A DNA stretch of 49,270 bases from VFJJ01 sp031362415 (lineage in GTDB: Bacteria > Actinomycetota > Acidimicrobiia > IMCC26256 > VFJJ01), in the NCBI GenBank assembly GCA_031362415.1, contig JANLSK010000207.1, positions 1-49,270 of the forward strand, read 5' to 3'. Shown in pieces: positions 1 to 7,938 of the stretch; position 1 is the first letter of the stretch, and each line of letters begins with the position of its first letter. The position numbers were made by a program, and so were the translations under genes. The notes beneath the pieces are model-generated. The model saw only the letters and a program-made list of their open reading frames with translations, searched no databases and was not told the origin of the DNA.

Positions 1-1203
1 GACCAGATCGGGCTCACGGAAGTCACCGACGACACCGGCCTGCTCGCTGATGGCCCGCGAGATCCGGTAGGCGTCGGGATGACGCAGCGACACGTGGCCA
101 CCCCGGCGATGGGCCTCGCGCGGCGTCGCCACCGTGAAGCCGAGCGGGGCGAGGAGCGAATCGGCCAGGTCGATGAGCCAGCCGGTCAGCGCCGCCGACC
201 TACGGCGTAGGAGGTTGATACCGATCTCGGCCAAGAGCCCCACGCTGGCCTCGACGGCGACGGCTCCCAGGACCGGGGTCGTGCCGGTGAGAAAGCCTGT
301 GATCCCCGGGGCCGGGTCGTACTCGGGCCCCATGGCGAACTGGTCGCGCTGACCGAACCAGCCTTGGACGGGCTGGCGCAGGCGCTCCTGGTGCTCGCGT
401 CTGACGTAGAGGAACGCCGGCGCGCCCGGTCCGGCGTTCAGGTACTTGTAGGTGCAGCCCACGGCCAGGTCGGTGCCGCTGCCACTGCCGTCTCCCGTGA
501 GGTCGACGGTGACCGACCCCACCGAATGGCTGAGGTCCCACAGGGTGAGCCCGCCGGCGCCGTGCACGGACTGGTTGATCGCCGCCATGTCGGCGAGCGC
601 GCCCGAGCGGTAGTCGACGTGCGAGAACGAGACCAGGGCGAGCCGGGCCGCGAGATCGGCGCGTCGGCTCAGCTCGTCATCGACGGCCGCAGCGGTGGGG
701 CCTTCGGTGGCATCGAGGTGCAGCACGATTGTCTCGGCGCCCAGATCGCGCGCCAGCCCCTGGAGCACGTACCGGTCGGTCGGGAAGTTGGCCGCGTCGG
801 TGATCACGATGTCGCGGCCCCGAGCGAGCCCGTCGCTCAGCGCAGCGTGGGCGAGCTTGTACAGGTTGACGGTGGTGGAGTCGGTGATCGCGACCTCCCC
901 GGGGAGAGCGCCCAGCAGCGCCTCGGCAAGGAGGTCGCCGACGCGGGTGGGGAGATCGATCCAGCGTTCCCATGACCGAACGAGACCCTGACCCCACTCC
1001 TCGGCGATGGCCTCACCCAATCGGATCGAGGTCCGCATCGGTAGGCGCCCCAAGGAGTTCCCGTCGAGATACAGGGTGCCGTCGGGGAGCTGCGGAAACT
1101 CGACGGCCGCCACGTGCGGCAGCGGATCTACCGCGTCGAGCGCGACGGCGATGGCGCGAGTGGGCTGCCCGGAGCGATCGGCCCGTGTCACCGCCGGGCT
1201 CAC
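1..1203 (-). CDS. kynU: Kynureninase, 3' end cut by window edge
   Basis: PLP enzyme that hydrolyses L-kynurenine (or 3-hydroxykynurenine) to anthranilate (or its 3-hydroxy form) and alanine in tryptophan degradation. The frame is open from GTG 1203 to base 1 (401 codons); perhaps 30-40 C-terminal residues lie outside. An N-terminal YLDGNSLG motif, a central WDLSHSVGS segment holding a PLP-binding aspartate, and CTYKYLNAGPG with the PLP lysine at K253 are all typical of the family. The start is fixed by an in-frame TGA just upstream. There is no clear Shine-Dalgarno. The SDR gene upstream ends 36 bases away on the same strand, so cotranscription is possible. No kynurenine formamidase or tryptophan dioxygenase gene is visible here. 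Confidence 0.92.
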   Translation of the reverse strand, partial: MSPAVTRADRSGQPTRAIAVALDAVDPLPHVAAVEFPQLPDGTLYLDGNSLGRLPMRTSIRLGEAIAEEWGQGLVRSWERWIDLPTRVGDLLAEALLGALPGEVAITDSTTVNLYKLAHAALSDGLARGRDIVITDAANFPTDRYVLQGLARDLGAETIVLHLDATEGPTAAAVDDELSRRADLAARLALVSFSHVDYRSGALADMAAINQSVHGAGGLTLWDLSHSVGSVTVDLTGDGSGSGTDLAVGCTYKYLNAGPGAPAFLYVRREHQERLRQPVQGWFGQRDQFAMGPEYDPAPGITGFLTGTTPVLGAVAVEASVGLLAEIGINLLRRRSAALTGWLIDLADSLLAPLGFTVATPREAHRRGGHVSLRHPDAYRISRAISEQAGVVGDFREPDLV

Positions 1204-1234
1204 CGGGTCACGGCCGTCTCATTATTTGGGACGG

Positions 1235-1244
1235 TGTGATCACA
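1235..1244. promoter_or_regulatory. TGTGATCACA palindrome upstream of kynU
   Basis: Perfect 10-bp palindrome overlapping the stop of the SDR gene, 32 bases upstream of the kynureninase start. An AT-rich AAATAAT (minus strand, about 1219-1225) between it and the start could serve as a -10. A role as operator is only a guess. Confidence 0.25.
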
Positions 1245-1977
1245 AGCTGGACCTGCCGGCGCTGATCCCACCGTCGACGTAGACGACCTGGCCCGTCACG
1301 TAGCGGGAGTCGGGCGAGACGAGCCAGGCGATCGTGTCGGCGATGTCGGTCGGCTCGCCCACCCGCTGCATCGGAACACGGGTCGCCCGCTCCTTGCCCC
1401 GCTCCCCCTCGTAGTTGACGGCCGTACCTTCGGTGACGATCAGCCCGGGGCCCACGGCATTGACCCGAATGCCCAGGGGACCGAACTCGAGAGCCATCTG
1501 CTTGGTGAGCGCCTCCACGGCGGCCTTCGACGCCGGGTACACGCCGATGCCGGGCGAGTTGGTGACGGCCGCCCCCGACGACAGGTTCACGATGGCCCCA
1601 CCACCACGGGCCGCCATGCCGGGCACGAAGGCCAGGCTGCACCACAGCGTCCCCAAAACGTTCACGTCGATGACGGCGCGGGCATCTTCGGTGCTCATCT
1701 CGAGCAGCGACGAGAAGCGCCAGATCCCGGCGTTGTTCACGAGCACGTCGACCGGTCCGACCCGCTCGGCCAAGGCGTTGATGGCATCGCGGTCCGACAC
1801 GTCGCACTGCTCGGCCCTGAAGTCGCTCCCGAGCGAGGCCGTGAGCTCGCCGGCGGTGACGCTGGCGCGCTCGTGGTCGACGTCGACGACGATCACGTGG
1901 TGACCGTCGCGTCCCAGTCGAGCTGCGGTCGCCCGTCCGAGACCCCGCCCTGCACCAGTGACCAGAGCCGTTCCCAT
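1240..1977 (-). CDS. SDR family NAD(P)-dependent oxidoreductase
   Basis: 245-residue classical short-chain dehydrogenase/reductase that would oxidise or reduce an alcohol/ketone substrate in the cytoplasm. Visible are the N-terminal Rossmann motif TGAGRGLG, the NNAG motif, the catalytic Ser (NLSSGAA), the YPASK active-site Tyr and Lys, and the C-terminal YVDGG typical of FabG-like members. ATG 1977 is preceded by a strong GGGGAGGA 6 bases upstream; the longer open frame above it is antisense to the acyl-CoA ligase. It is divergent from that ligase, 66 bases apart, and upstream of kynU on the same strand. Substrate unknown. Confidence 0.9.
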   Translation of the reverse strand: MGTALVTGAGRGLGRATAARLGRDGHHVIVVDVDHERASVTAGELTASLGSDFRAEQCDVSDRDAINALAERVGPVDVLVNNAGIWRFSSLLEMSTEDARAVIDVNVLGTLWCSLAFVPGMAARGGGAIVNLSSGAAVTNSPGIGVYPASKAAVEALTKQMALEFGPLGIRVNAVGPGLIVTEGTAVNYEGERGKERATRVPMQRVGEPTDIADTIAWLVSPDSRYVTGQVVYVDGGISAGRSSL

Positions 1978-2043
1978 GTGGTCCTCCCCCTCGTCGGGCC
2001 GGCCGTCGGGCGCCGGACTCGTGCATTCCAGCAGACTCGGGTC

Positions 2044-3603
2044 ATGGAGACCGGCAGAACACTCATGGAGCTCGTCGCGCGACGAGCAGCGGCCAGCCCC
2101 GACGCGATCATGATCGAGGAGGAGACGGGCAGGACGCTCACGTTCTCGGAGTACCGCGATCTGTGCGAGCGGGTTGCCGCCGGGCTTCACGAGCGGGGCG
2201 TACGGACCGGGACGGTCGTCTCGTGGCAGCTCCCGACCTGGCTCGAGGCCATGGTGCTCATGGGCGGGCTCTCCCGTCTCGGTGCCGTGCAGAACCCGAT
2301 CATCCCGATCTACCGGGCTCGCGAGGTGAGCTTCGTCGCCCGTCAGGCCGGTACCGAGGTACTCGTCACGCCGTCGCACTGGAAGGGCACCGACTTCGAG
2401 GCCATGGCTCGCGATGTCGCCAACACCATGGGAGGACTGGAGATCATCGTCTGCGATCGAGGGACCGACGCAACCGGCGTGAACCTCCCCATGGGTGATC
2501 CGGCCCGGCTCGATCCTCTGCCCGAGCCTCCGGACGATCCGAACGAGCTCCCCGTCCGCTGGCTCTACTACACGTCGGGGACCACCGCCGACCCCAAGGG
2601 CGCTCGCCACAGCGACATGGCCGGCCTCGTGTCGGGAGCCACCATGGTCGACGGGCTCGAGCTGACCGCAGCCGATGTGGTTCCGCTCGTGTTCCCGGTG
2701 GCCCACATCGGAGGGTTCGGTTGGCTCGTGGGCGTGCTGGCCTCGGGTTGTCGGATCGTGTTGCTCGAAGGATTCGACGCCCGCACGAGCATCCCGTTGA
2801 TGAGCCGGGTCGGTGCCACCATCGGCCCCGCTGGCACCGCACACCACCTGCTGTACCTGGCGGCGCAGCGCGAGCAGCCCGACGTTCCCGTCTTCCCGAA
2901 GATGCGGGTGTTCACCGGCGGTGGAGCCCCCAAGCCTCCCCAGATCCACTACGACCTCATCGCCGAGATGGGCCACGGGGTGGTGTCGAGCTACGGCATG
3001 ACCGAGTGCCCGATCATCACGTTCGGGATCCCGTCCGATCCCGACGACAAGCTCGCGACCACCGAGGGCCGACCTCGGGGTGGGGCCGAGGCCCGGATCG
3101 TCATGAGCGACGGTCGCTTGGCCGGTCCGGGTGAGGAGGGTGAGGTACGCGCCAGGGGGCCGCAGCTCATGCGGGGCTACCTCGACGAGTCACTCAACGC
3201 CGATGCTTTCGATGCCGACGGGTGGCTGCGCACCGGTGACCTCGGCAACCTCGACGCCGACGGGTACCTCACGATCACCGGGCGGCTCAAGGACATCATC
3301 ATCCGCAAGGGAGAGAACATCAGCGCCAAGGAGATCGAGGACCTGCTGTACCTGCACCAGGCGATCGGTGACGTGGCCGTGATCGGGCTCCCCGACCCCC
3401 GATCCGGAGAGCGGGTCTGCGCCGTGGTCGCGATGCGCGACGGCGCCGAGCCGCTGACGATGACGGCGATGGGCGACTTCCTGCGAGCGCAGAATCTGAT
3501 GGTCCAGAAGCTCCCCGAGCAGCTCGAGATCGTCGACGTCGTGCCCCGCAACCCCTCGGGCAAGATTCTCAAGCAGGAGCTGCGCAAGCGCTTCGCCTCG
3601 TAG
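2044..3603 (+). CDS. Class I acyl-CoA ligase (AMP-binding)
   Basis: 519-residue adenylate-forming enzyme that would activate a carboxylic acid to its CoA thioester through an acyl-AMP. Motifs in order: P-loop-like YYTSGTTADPKG (about 174-186), aromatic/substrate segment VFTGGGAPKPP, SSYGMTE, GWLRTGDLG, the hinge GRLKDIIIRKGENIS and the C-terminal catalytic lysine in PSGKILK. The family resembles cyclohexanecarboxylate-CoA and medium-chain acyl-CoA ligases, but the substrate cannot be read from sequence. ATG 2044 is chosen because the alignable N-terminus begins there; the frame extends upstream only as antisense to the SDR gene. A CAGACT six bases before the ATG could be a weak leaderless -10. 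Confidence 0.9.
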   Translation: METGRTLMELVARRAAASPDAIMIEEETGRTLTFSEYRDLCERVAAGLHERGVRTGTVVSWQLPTWLEAMVLMGGLSRLGAVQNPIIPIYRAREVSFVARQAGTEVLVTPSHWKGTDFEAMARDVANTMGGLEIIVCDRGTDATGVNLPMGDPARLDPLPEPPDDPNELPVRWLYYTSGTTADPKGARHSDMAGLVSGATMVDGLELTAADVVPLVFPVAHIGGFGWLVGVLASGCRIVLLEGFDARTSIPLMSRVGATIGPAGTAHHLLYLAAQREQPDVPVFPKMRVFTGGGAPKPPQIHYDLIAEMGHGVVSSYGMTECPIITFGIPSDPDDKLATTEGRPRGGAEARIVMSDGRLAGPGEEGEVRARGPQLMRGYLDESLNADAFDADGWLRTGDLGNLDADGYLTITGRLKDIIIRKGENISAKEIEDLLYLHQAIGDVAVIGLPDPRSGERVCAVVAMRDGAEPLTMTAMGDFLRAQNLMVQKLPEQLEIVDVVPRNPSGKILKQELRKRFAS

Positions 3604-3629
3604 GTTGCCGGGACTCGGCGCGAACCCTC

Positions 3630-3658
3630 TTGACTTAGGGCCGGCAGGAGTGCACTAT
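3630..3658 (+). promoter_or_regulatory. Promoter of the TetR operon
   Basis: A -35-like TTGACT (3630-3635) and a -10-like CACTAT (3653-3658) are separated by 17 bases. Transcription from here would start near 3665, leaving a leader of about 10 bases before ATG 3675. The -10 overlaps the left arm of the palindrome at 3655-3685. Confidence 0.55.
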
Positions 3659-3685
3659 CACTCATAGATAAACTATGAATGATAG
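3655..3685. promoter_or_regulatory. TetR-type operator overlapping the start codon
   Basis: Inverted repeat with 13-base arms CTATCACTCATAG (3655-3667) and CTATGAATGATAG (3673-3685), five-base spacer, one mismatch. It is AT-rich in a GC-rich surround. It covers the -10 element, the predicted transcription start and the first codons of the TetR gene, as expected for autorepression. Confidence 0.75.
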
Positions 3686-4343
3686 AGAAACCTCGACCAC
3701 CAGGCAGCCACCATCGTCCTCGCCCGACCGACGTGGTCGGCGCCATGCGGCCAAACGTGCCCGGATCATCGGGGAAGCGTGGTCGTTGGCCCGCCGCGAT
3801 GGCCTCGCCGGAATATCGCTGCGCGACCTCGCCGACAGCGTCGATCTCCGGCAGCCCTCGCTGTACGCGTACTTCGAGTCGAAGCTCGATCTCTACGGCT
3901 TGATGTTCGAAGACGGTCAACGGCAGCTGCTCGATCGGTGTCTGGCGCGCGAACCGCTTGCGGACGCTCGAGAAGAACTCGTCGCCATCGTCGAGGACCT
4001 CGTTCGTTTCTCGAGCGACGACACCGTTCGCCATCAACTGCTTTTCCAACGCACCATCCCCGGCTTCGAGCCGTCGGAAGCCGCGATGGAGCCAGCGAGG
4101 CACTTCGTCGAGCTCATGACCGAGCGGCTCCGCGCCGCCGGCGCGCACGAGCCGAGCGACGTCGATCTCTTCTCGGCGATCGTCTCCGGGTTGGCCCACC
4201 AGCAGGTGGCGAACGATCCAGGCGGCGATCGATGGATCGTCCTCGCCCGCCGCGTCGTGGAGATGCTCGTCGCCGACATCGACCGGCGCTCAGCACGTCC
4301 ATCGAACATCGAACAGCCCACGAGCAGGAGGACGAAGAAGTGA
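3675..4343 (+). CDS. TetR/AcrR family transcriptional regulator
   Basis: 222 residues. The N-terminal helix-turn-helix lies at about residues 30-70 (GLAGISLRDLADSVDLRQPSLYAYFESK), with the FESKLDLY ending typical of TetR proteins. The rest is the variable helical ligand-binding and dimerisation domain. It most likely represses its own operon through the palindrome that overlaps its start. ATG 3675 has no Shine-Dalgarno and sits about 10 bases from the predicted transcription start, so translation is probably from a leaderless or very short leader. Its stop overlaps the GTG of the next gene (GTGA), so the two are coupled. Ligand unknown. Confidence 0.9.
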   Translation: MNDRETSTTRQPPSSSPDRRGRRHAAKRARIIGEAWSLARRDGLAGISLRDLADSVDLRQPSLYAYFESKLDLYGLMFEDGQRQLLDRCLAREPLADAREELVAIVEDLVRFSSDDTVRHQLLFQRTIPGFEPSEAAMEPARHFVELMTERLRAAGAHEPSDVDLFSAIVSGLAHQQVANDPGGDRWIVLARRVVEMLVADIDRRSARPSNIEQPTSRRTKK

Positions 4344-5107
4344 ACCAGACCCCAACCGCGACCGTCGACGTGAAGGCGATCAGCCGCATGAACCACGACG
4401 AAGCAATGCAGATCACCGCGGTGGAGAACCGCAAGTTCGGCGACCTGTTGCGCGCGCTGAGCCCCGAGCACTGGAGCACGCAGACCGAATGCACCCGGTG
4501 GGATGTGCGTGCCATGGCTGCCCACCTCGTCGGCTCCGCCGCGAGCCAGGCGTCCCCCCGCGAGTTCTTGCGCCAGAAGCGACGGGGCAAGCCGATCTGC
4601 ACAGAGCTCGGCTCGCCGTTCTGGTGGGACGGAATGAACGAGCTTCAGGTGCGCGAGCGCGCCACGCTGTCGACCGAGCAACTGATCGCCGAGTGGGACA
4701 CGGTCTCGGCCAAGGCGCTGAAGTCCCGCTCCAAGATGCCCCGACCGATCGCCGGCTTGAAGCTGTTGAAGCTGCCGGAACCCGTCGGGCGCCAGCCCTT
4801 GTCATATCTGTTCGACATCGGCTTCACCCGCGACGTGTGGGCGCACCGGATCGACATCGCCCATGCGATCGCCGAGGAACCCGACCACGACGCCGTCCAC
4901 GACGGACGCATCCTCGCCGACATCGTCGCCGAGTGGGCGGCCACCCACGGTGAGCCGTTCACCCTCGTCCTCGACGGTCCCGCGGGCGCCACCTTCGTGC
5001 AGGGTGACGGTGGCGACGCGATCCACATCGGCGTCATCGACTTCGTCCGCACACTCGCCGAGCGGACCACCGCGAGCGGCATTCTCCAGCACACCCTTCC
5101 GCTCTGA
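4340..5107 (+). CDS. Mycothiol-dependent maleylpyruvate isomerase family protein
   Basis: 255 residues with the MDMPI_N/DinB-like four-helix fold. The signature CTRWDVRAMAAHLVG (about residues 50-65) carries the first metal-ligand histidine, and a later FTRDVWAHRIDIAHA carries the other acidic/histidine ligands. Family members use mycothiol as cofactor or act as general thiol-dependent isomerases/transferases; the real reaction is unknown. GTG 4340 overlaps the stop of the TetR gene and is preceded by GGAGG 7 bases upstream, which settles the start. The TetR protein probably controls it. Confidence 0.8.
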   Translation: MNQTPTATVDVKAISRMNHDEAMQITAVENRKFGDLLRALSPEHWSTQTECTRWDVRAMAAHLVGSAASQASPREFLRQKRRGKPICTELGSPFWWDGMNELQVRERATLSTEQLIAEWDTVSAKALKSRSKMPRPIAGLKLLKLPEPVGRQPLSYLFDIGFTRDVWAHRIDIAHAIAEEPDHDAVHDGRILADIVAEWAATHGEPFTLVLDGPAGATFVQGDGGDAIHIGVIDFVRTLAERTTASGILQHTLPL

Positions 5108-5145
5108 GCCTCTCTGAGCCCCTCTCGACCGCAAAGGAACACACC

Positions 5146-5877
5146 GTGACGAACACGCTGATCGACGAGATCGCTGACGGGATCTACCGTCTGTCGACCT
5201 TCGTTCCCGATGTCGGCCCCACCGGATTCACCTTCAACCAGTTCCTGATCGACGACGACGAGCCGTTGCTGTTCCACACCGGACAGCGGATGCTGTTCGA
5301 CTCGGTCAGCGAAGCGGTCGCCACCGTCGTTCCGGTCGAGGCACTCCGATGGATCACCTTCGGCCACGTCGAAGCCGATGAGTGCGGCTCCATGAACCAG
5401 TTCCTCGCCGCTGCGCCCCAAGCGGAAGTCGCTCACGGCGGCCTCGGTTGCCTGGTGTCGCTGAACGATCTCGCCGACCGCCCTCCGGTTCCCCTCGCTG
5501 ACGGCCACGTGCTCGAGCTGGGCCGCCATCGGGTGCGGCACATCGACACACCCCACGTTCCCCACTGTTGGGAAGCCCGTGTGCTGTTCGAGGAGACGAC
5601 CAAGACGCTCCTGTGCGGTGATCTGTTCACCCAACTCGGTCAGGGCCCCGCTCTCACATCGAACGACGTGCTCGCAGCAGCGGCACAGGCCGAGGACGTC
5701 TTCGGCGCAAGTTGTCTCACGCCCACGACTGCGCAGACGATCCGTTCGCTTGCCGACCTCAGCCCGAACGTGCTCGCCGTGATGCACGGATCGAGCCTGA
5801 CGGGCGACTGCTCGGGCGCACTCCGAGGATTGGCCGACGACTACGAGCGCCGTCTTCGCAGGGTGACTGCGGCCTGA
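5146..5877 (+). CDS. Metallo-beta-lactamase fold hydrolase, flavodiiron (ODP)-like
   Basis: 243 residues, starting at a GTG with AAAGGA about 8 bases upstream. The metal-binding motif is GHVEADECGS, an HxExD arrangement like that of the di-iron oxygen-binding domain of flavodiiron proteins, not the HxHxDH of ordinary hydrolases. Later GDLFTQ and VMHGSS supply the expected Asp and His. No flavodoxin domain follows, so it is a stand-alone MBL domain. It lies 38 bases after the MDMPI-type gene and probably shares the TetR-controlled transcript. A role in oxygen/NO reduction or in hydrolysis of a small substrate is open. Confidence 0.78.
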   Translation: MTNTLIDEIADGIYRLSTFVPDVGPTGFTFNQFLIDDDEPLLFHTGQRMLFDSVSEAVATVVPVEALRWITFGHVEADECGSMNQFLAAAPQAEVAHGGLGCLVSLNDLADRPPVPLADGHVLELGRHRVRHIDTPHVPHCWEARVLFEETTKTLLCGDLFTQLGQGPALTSNDVLAAAAQAEDVFGASCLTPTTAQTIRSLADLSPNVLAVMHGSSLTGDCSGALRGLADDYERRLRRVTAA

Positions 5878-5895
5878 AGCTCGTCAGCTCGTCGG

Positions 5896-7260
5896 CTACG
5901 CCGAGTGGGTCAGCAGGGCGCCCACAGCGGAGGCGAAGACCTCGGTGTGGAGGTCGACGTCGGCTCCGGCGTGGCTCGACGACAGCAGCGCCATGTTGTG
6001 AAAGGGCGTGAGCAGCACGCCGCGGTTCAGGCACCAGAGGTGGAAGAACGCGTCGAGGCGGGCGTCGACGGCCGCCGCGGCTTCGGCGCCGTTGCGGGGC
6101 GGGGGACAGAACCAGTACTCGGCCCGACAGCCCAGGCGCTGCACGTGCCACGCCAGGCCGTGCTCGGAGATCACCGAGGCCACGCCGGCCGCCCACCGTT
6201 GCGCCAGCGGGATGGCGATGGCGAAGTCGTCGTCGCGCAGCGCGCCCGACAGCGTGGCCTTCATGGCGGCAACGGCCAGGGCGTTACCGGTGAGCGTCCC
6301 GCCGAGACCGCTCACGTCGACCCCGTCGTCGGCCATCAGGTCCTCGAGGCGCTCAGCCACCGCGGCGGTCATCCCGTAGGCCGCCGCGGGCATGCCGCCG
6401 CCGAGGGGCTTGCCGATCGTGAGGAGGTCGGGCTCGAGGTTCCAAGCCGCGGTGGCGCCGCCGGGACCGGCGCAGATCGTGTGGGTCTCGTCGATCACGA
6501 GCAGCGTGCCCGCCCGTCGGCATGCGGCCGTGAGGCCTTCGAGGAACCCGGGCTCGGGGAGCACGATCCCGATGTTGGTGAGCGCGGGCTCGGCCAGCAC
6601 GCACGCCACATCGCCATGGGCCAGCGCATCCTCGACCGCGGCGAGATCGTTGAACTGCACGACACGCGTCGTGAGCGCGGGGTCGACCTGGGGGCCGGTG
6701 TTCGACGGACGGGCCACGGTGCGACCGGCCCCGTCGACCGTCACCAGCGTCTCGTCGACCGTGCCGTGGTAGCACCAGTCGAACACCAACACCTTGGGGC
6801 GCTCGGTCAGGTAGCGGGCGAGACGCAGCACGAACCGGTTGGCGTCGGTGGCCGTCATGGCGAACTGCCAGATGGGCAACCGGAAACGTCGGGCCAGCTC
6901 GCCGGCGACCCACGCGGCATCGGTCGACGGGAGCATCGTGGTGATACCCAGCGCGGCCTGCGTGGCCAACGCCTCGGTGACGGCCGCAAGGGCGTGTCCG
7001 CACATGGCCCCGGTGTCGCCCATCGCCAGATCGACGTACTCGTGGCCGTCGACGTCGATGAGACGGGCCCCGGCCGCAGACGCTGCGAACACAGGGAAGG
7101 CTCCTGGCCAGCGCCGCATCCACGCCATGGGAACGCCGCCGAGGAGATGCTGGCGGGCCTCGTCGAACAAAGCCCGGGACCGGGGGTGCTCGTGGGCGAA
7201 ACGGGCTCGTTCAGCCTCGAACAACTGGCCCAGAGCGTCACGGTCGATGGTCGGCGTCAT
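5896..7260 (-). CDS. Class III PLP aminotransferase (glutamate-1-semialdehyde aminomutase-like)
   Basis: 454 residues. It shows the class III fold: an N-terminal GARLIDVDGHEYVDLAMGD strand segment, a FDWCYHGT motif, LLVIDETHT with the PLP-binding aspartate, and LLTIGKPLGGGMP with the Schiff-base lysine at about K284. The family transfers amino groups or isomerises glutamate-1-semialdehyde. This is not the HemL housekeeping gene by context, so the substrate is unknown. ATG 7260 has GAGGA five bases upstream; ATG 7266 is an alternative. A long perfect inverted repeat lies immediately upstream (7283-7330). Confidence 0.87.
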   Translation of the reverse strand: MTPTIDRDALGQLFEAERARFAHEHPRSRALFDEARQHLLGGVPMAWMRRWPGAFPVFAASAAGARLIDVDGHEYVDLAMGDTGAMCGHALAAVTEALATQAALGITTMLPSTDAAWVAGELARRFRLPIWQFAMTATDANRFVLRLARYLTERPKVLVFDWCYHGTVDETLVTVDGAGRTVARPSNTGPQVDPALTTRVVQFNDLAAVEDALAHGDVACVLAEPALTNIGIVLPEPGFLEGLTAACRRAGTLLVIDETHTICAGPGGATAAWNLEPDLLTIGKPLGGGMPAAAYGMTAAVAERLEDLMADDGVDVSGLGGTLTGNALAVAAMKATLSGALRDDDFAIAIPLAQRWAAGVASVISEHGLAWHVQRLGCRAEYWFCPPPRNGAEAAAAVDARLDAFFHLWCLNRGVLLTPFHNMALLSSSHAGADVDLHTEVFASAVGALLTHSA

Positions 7261-7282
7261 GGTCATCCTCGGGATCCTCTTC

Positions 7283-7330
7283 AGCACCTGTCGCTGATCG
7301 GGGGTGGAGGCCCTGTGAGCGACAGGTGCT
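7283..7330. terminator. Perfect 13-bp stem between HAD gene and aminotransferase
   Basis: Arms AGCACCTGTCGCT (7283-7295) and AGCGACAGGTGCT (7318-7330) with a 22-base loop. It stands just after the HAD gene and just before the ribosome site of the aminotransferase, both on the minus strand. No U-tract follows, so it may be a factor-assisted terminator, an attenuator hairpin or an operator. Confidence 0.5.
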
Positions 7331-7378
7331 CGAAGGGGTGGGGGGCGGCCACGACCGCCGTGCCCCCGAAGCTTGGGC

Positions 7379-7726
7379 CTACCAGAGCCAGCCTGGCGCG
7401 CCGTCGGCCGGGAGACGGTCGACGTGGGTGAACTCGAAGCCGTGCTTGCGTGCGTAGAACTCGTCGACGTTCGTGTCGCCGATGTGCATGTATCGGCCGA
7501 CCTCGAAGCGGTCGCGTACCCCGTCGAGCATGTGCTTGTGACCCACGAAGTCGACCACGATGCCGTGGCGGTCCCACAGGTCCTGCTGATCGCGCACCGT
7601 CCGGTCGGACGCGCTGCCGATCACGTAGCCGAGCTCCCGAGCCCGGCGCACATGGTCGAGGGTCACCGGGCCCGGCGGATCGCCGAACTCCATCGTCCCG
7701 TCGATGTCGAAGCTCACAAGGATCAC
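7379..7726 (-). CDS. Small capless HAD-superfamily hydrolase
   Basis: 115 residues with all HAD motifs packed tightly: motif I FDIDGT (nucleophile Asp and +2 Asp), motif II GSASDRT, a lysine in GHKHMLD, and motif IV HIGDTNVDEF. There is no room for a cap domain, which suggests a macromolecular substrate or a partner subunit. The start is GTG 7726. A TAGCCT eight bases upstream of the GTG could be a -10 for a nearly leaderless message. Substrate unknown. Confidence 0.75.
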   Translation of the reverse strand: MILVSFDIDGTMEFGDPPGPVTLDHVRRARELGYVIGSASDRTVRDQQDLWDRHGIVVDFVGHKHMLDGVRDRFEVGRYMHIGDTNVDEFYARKHGFEFTHVDRLPADGAPGWLW

Positions 7727-7938
7727 GAGCGTCGAGGCTAGCGAGTGGTGCCGAGCAGGGGCGCTACCACGATCGAGATCGCATTGCGGTACGGACCGCG
7801 ATCGGCGACACTGACATCAGCGTGGCGCTTCCGACACACGGCGTCTCACCCCTGCGATGACGTTCGGTCACCTCGGGTGATACTTCCCTGTTGGCCGTGT
7901 CTGCCGCCGTCGCTGTTGAGCAGCCCAAGGGAGGCCCG

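Noticed and set aside
5905..7431. Long plus-strand open frame (508 codons) opposite the aminotransferase
   Set aside because: It is the antisense shadow of a gene with clear class III aminotransferase motifs; its product is Arg/Gly/His-rich with no fold signature.
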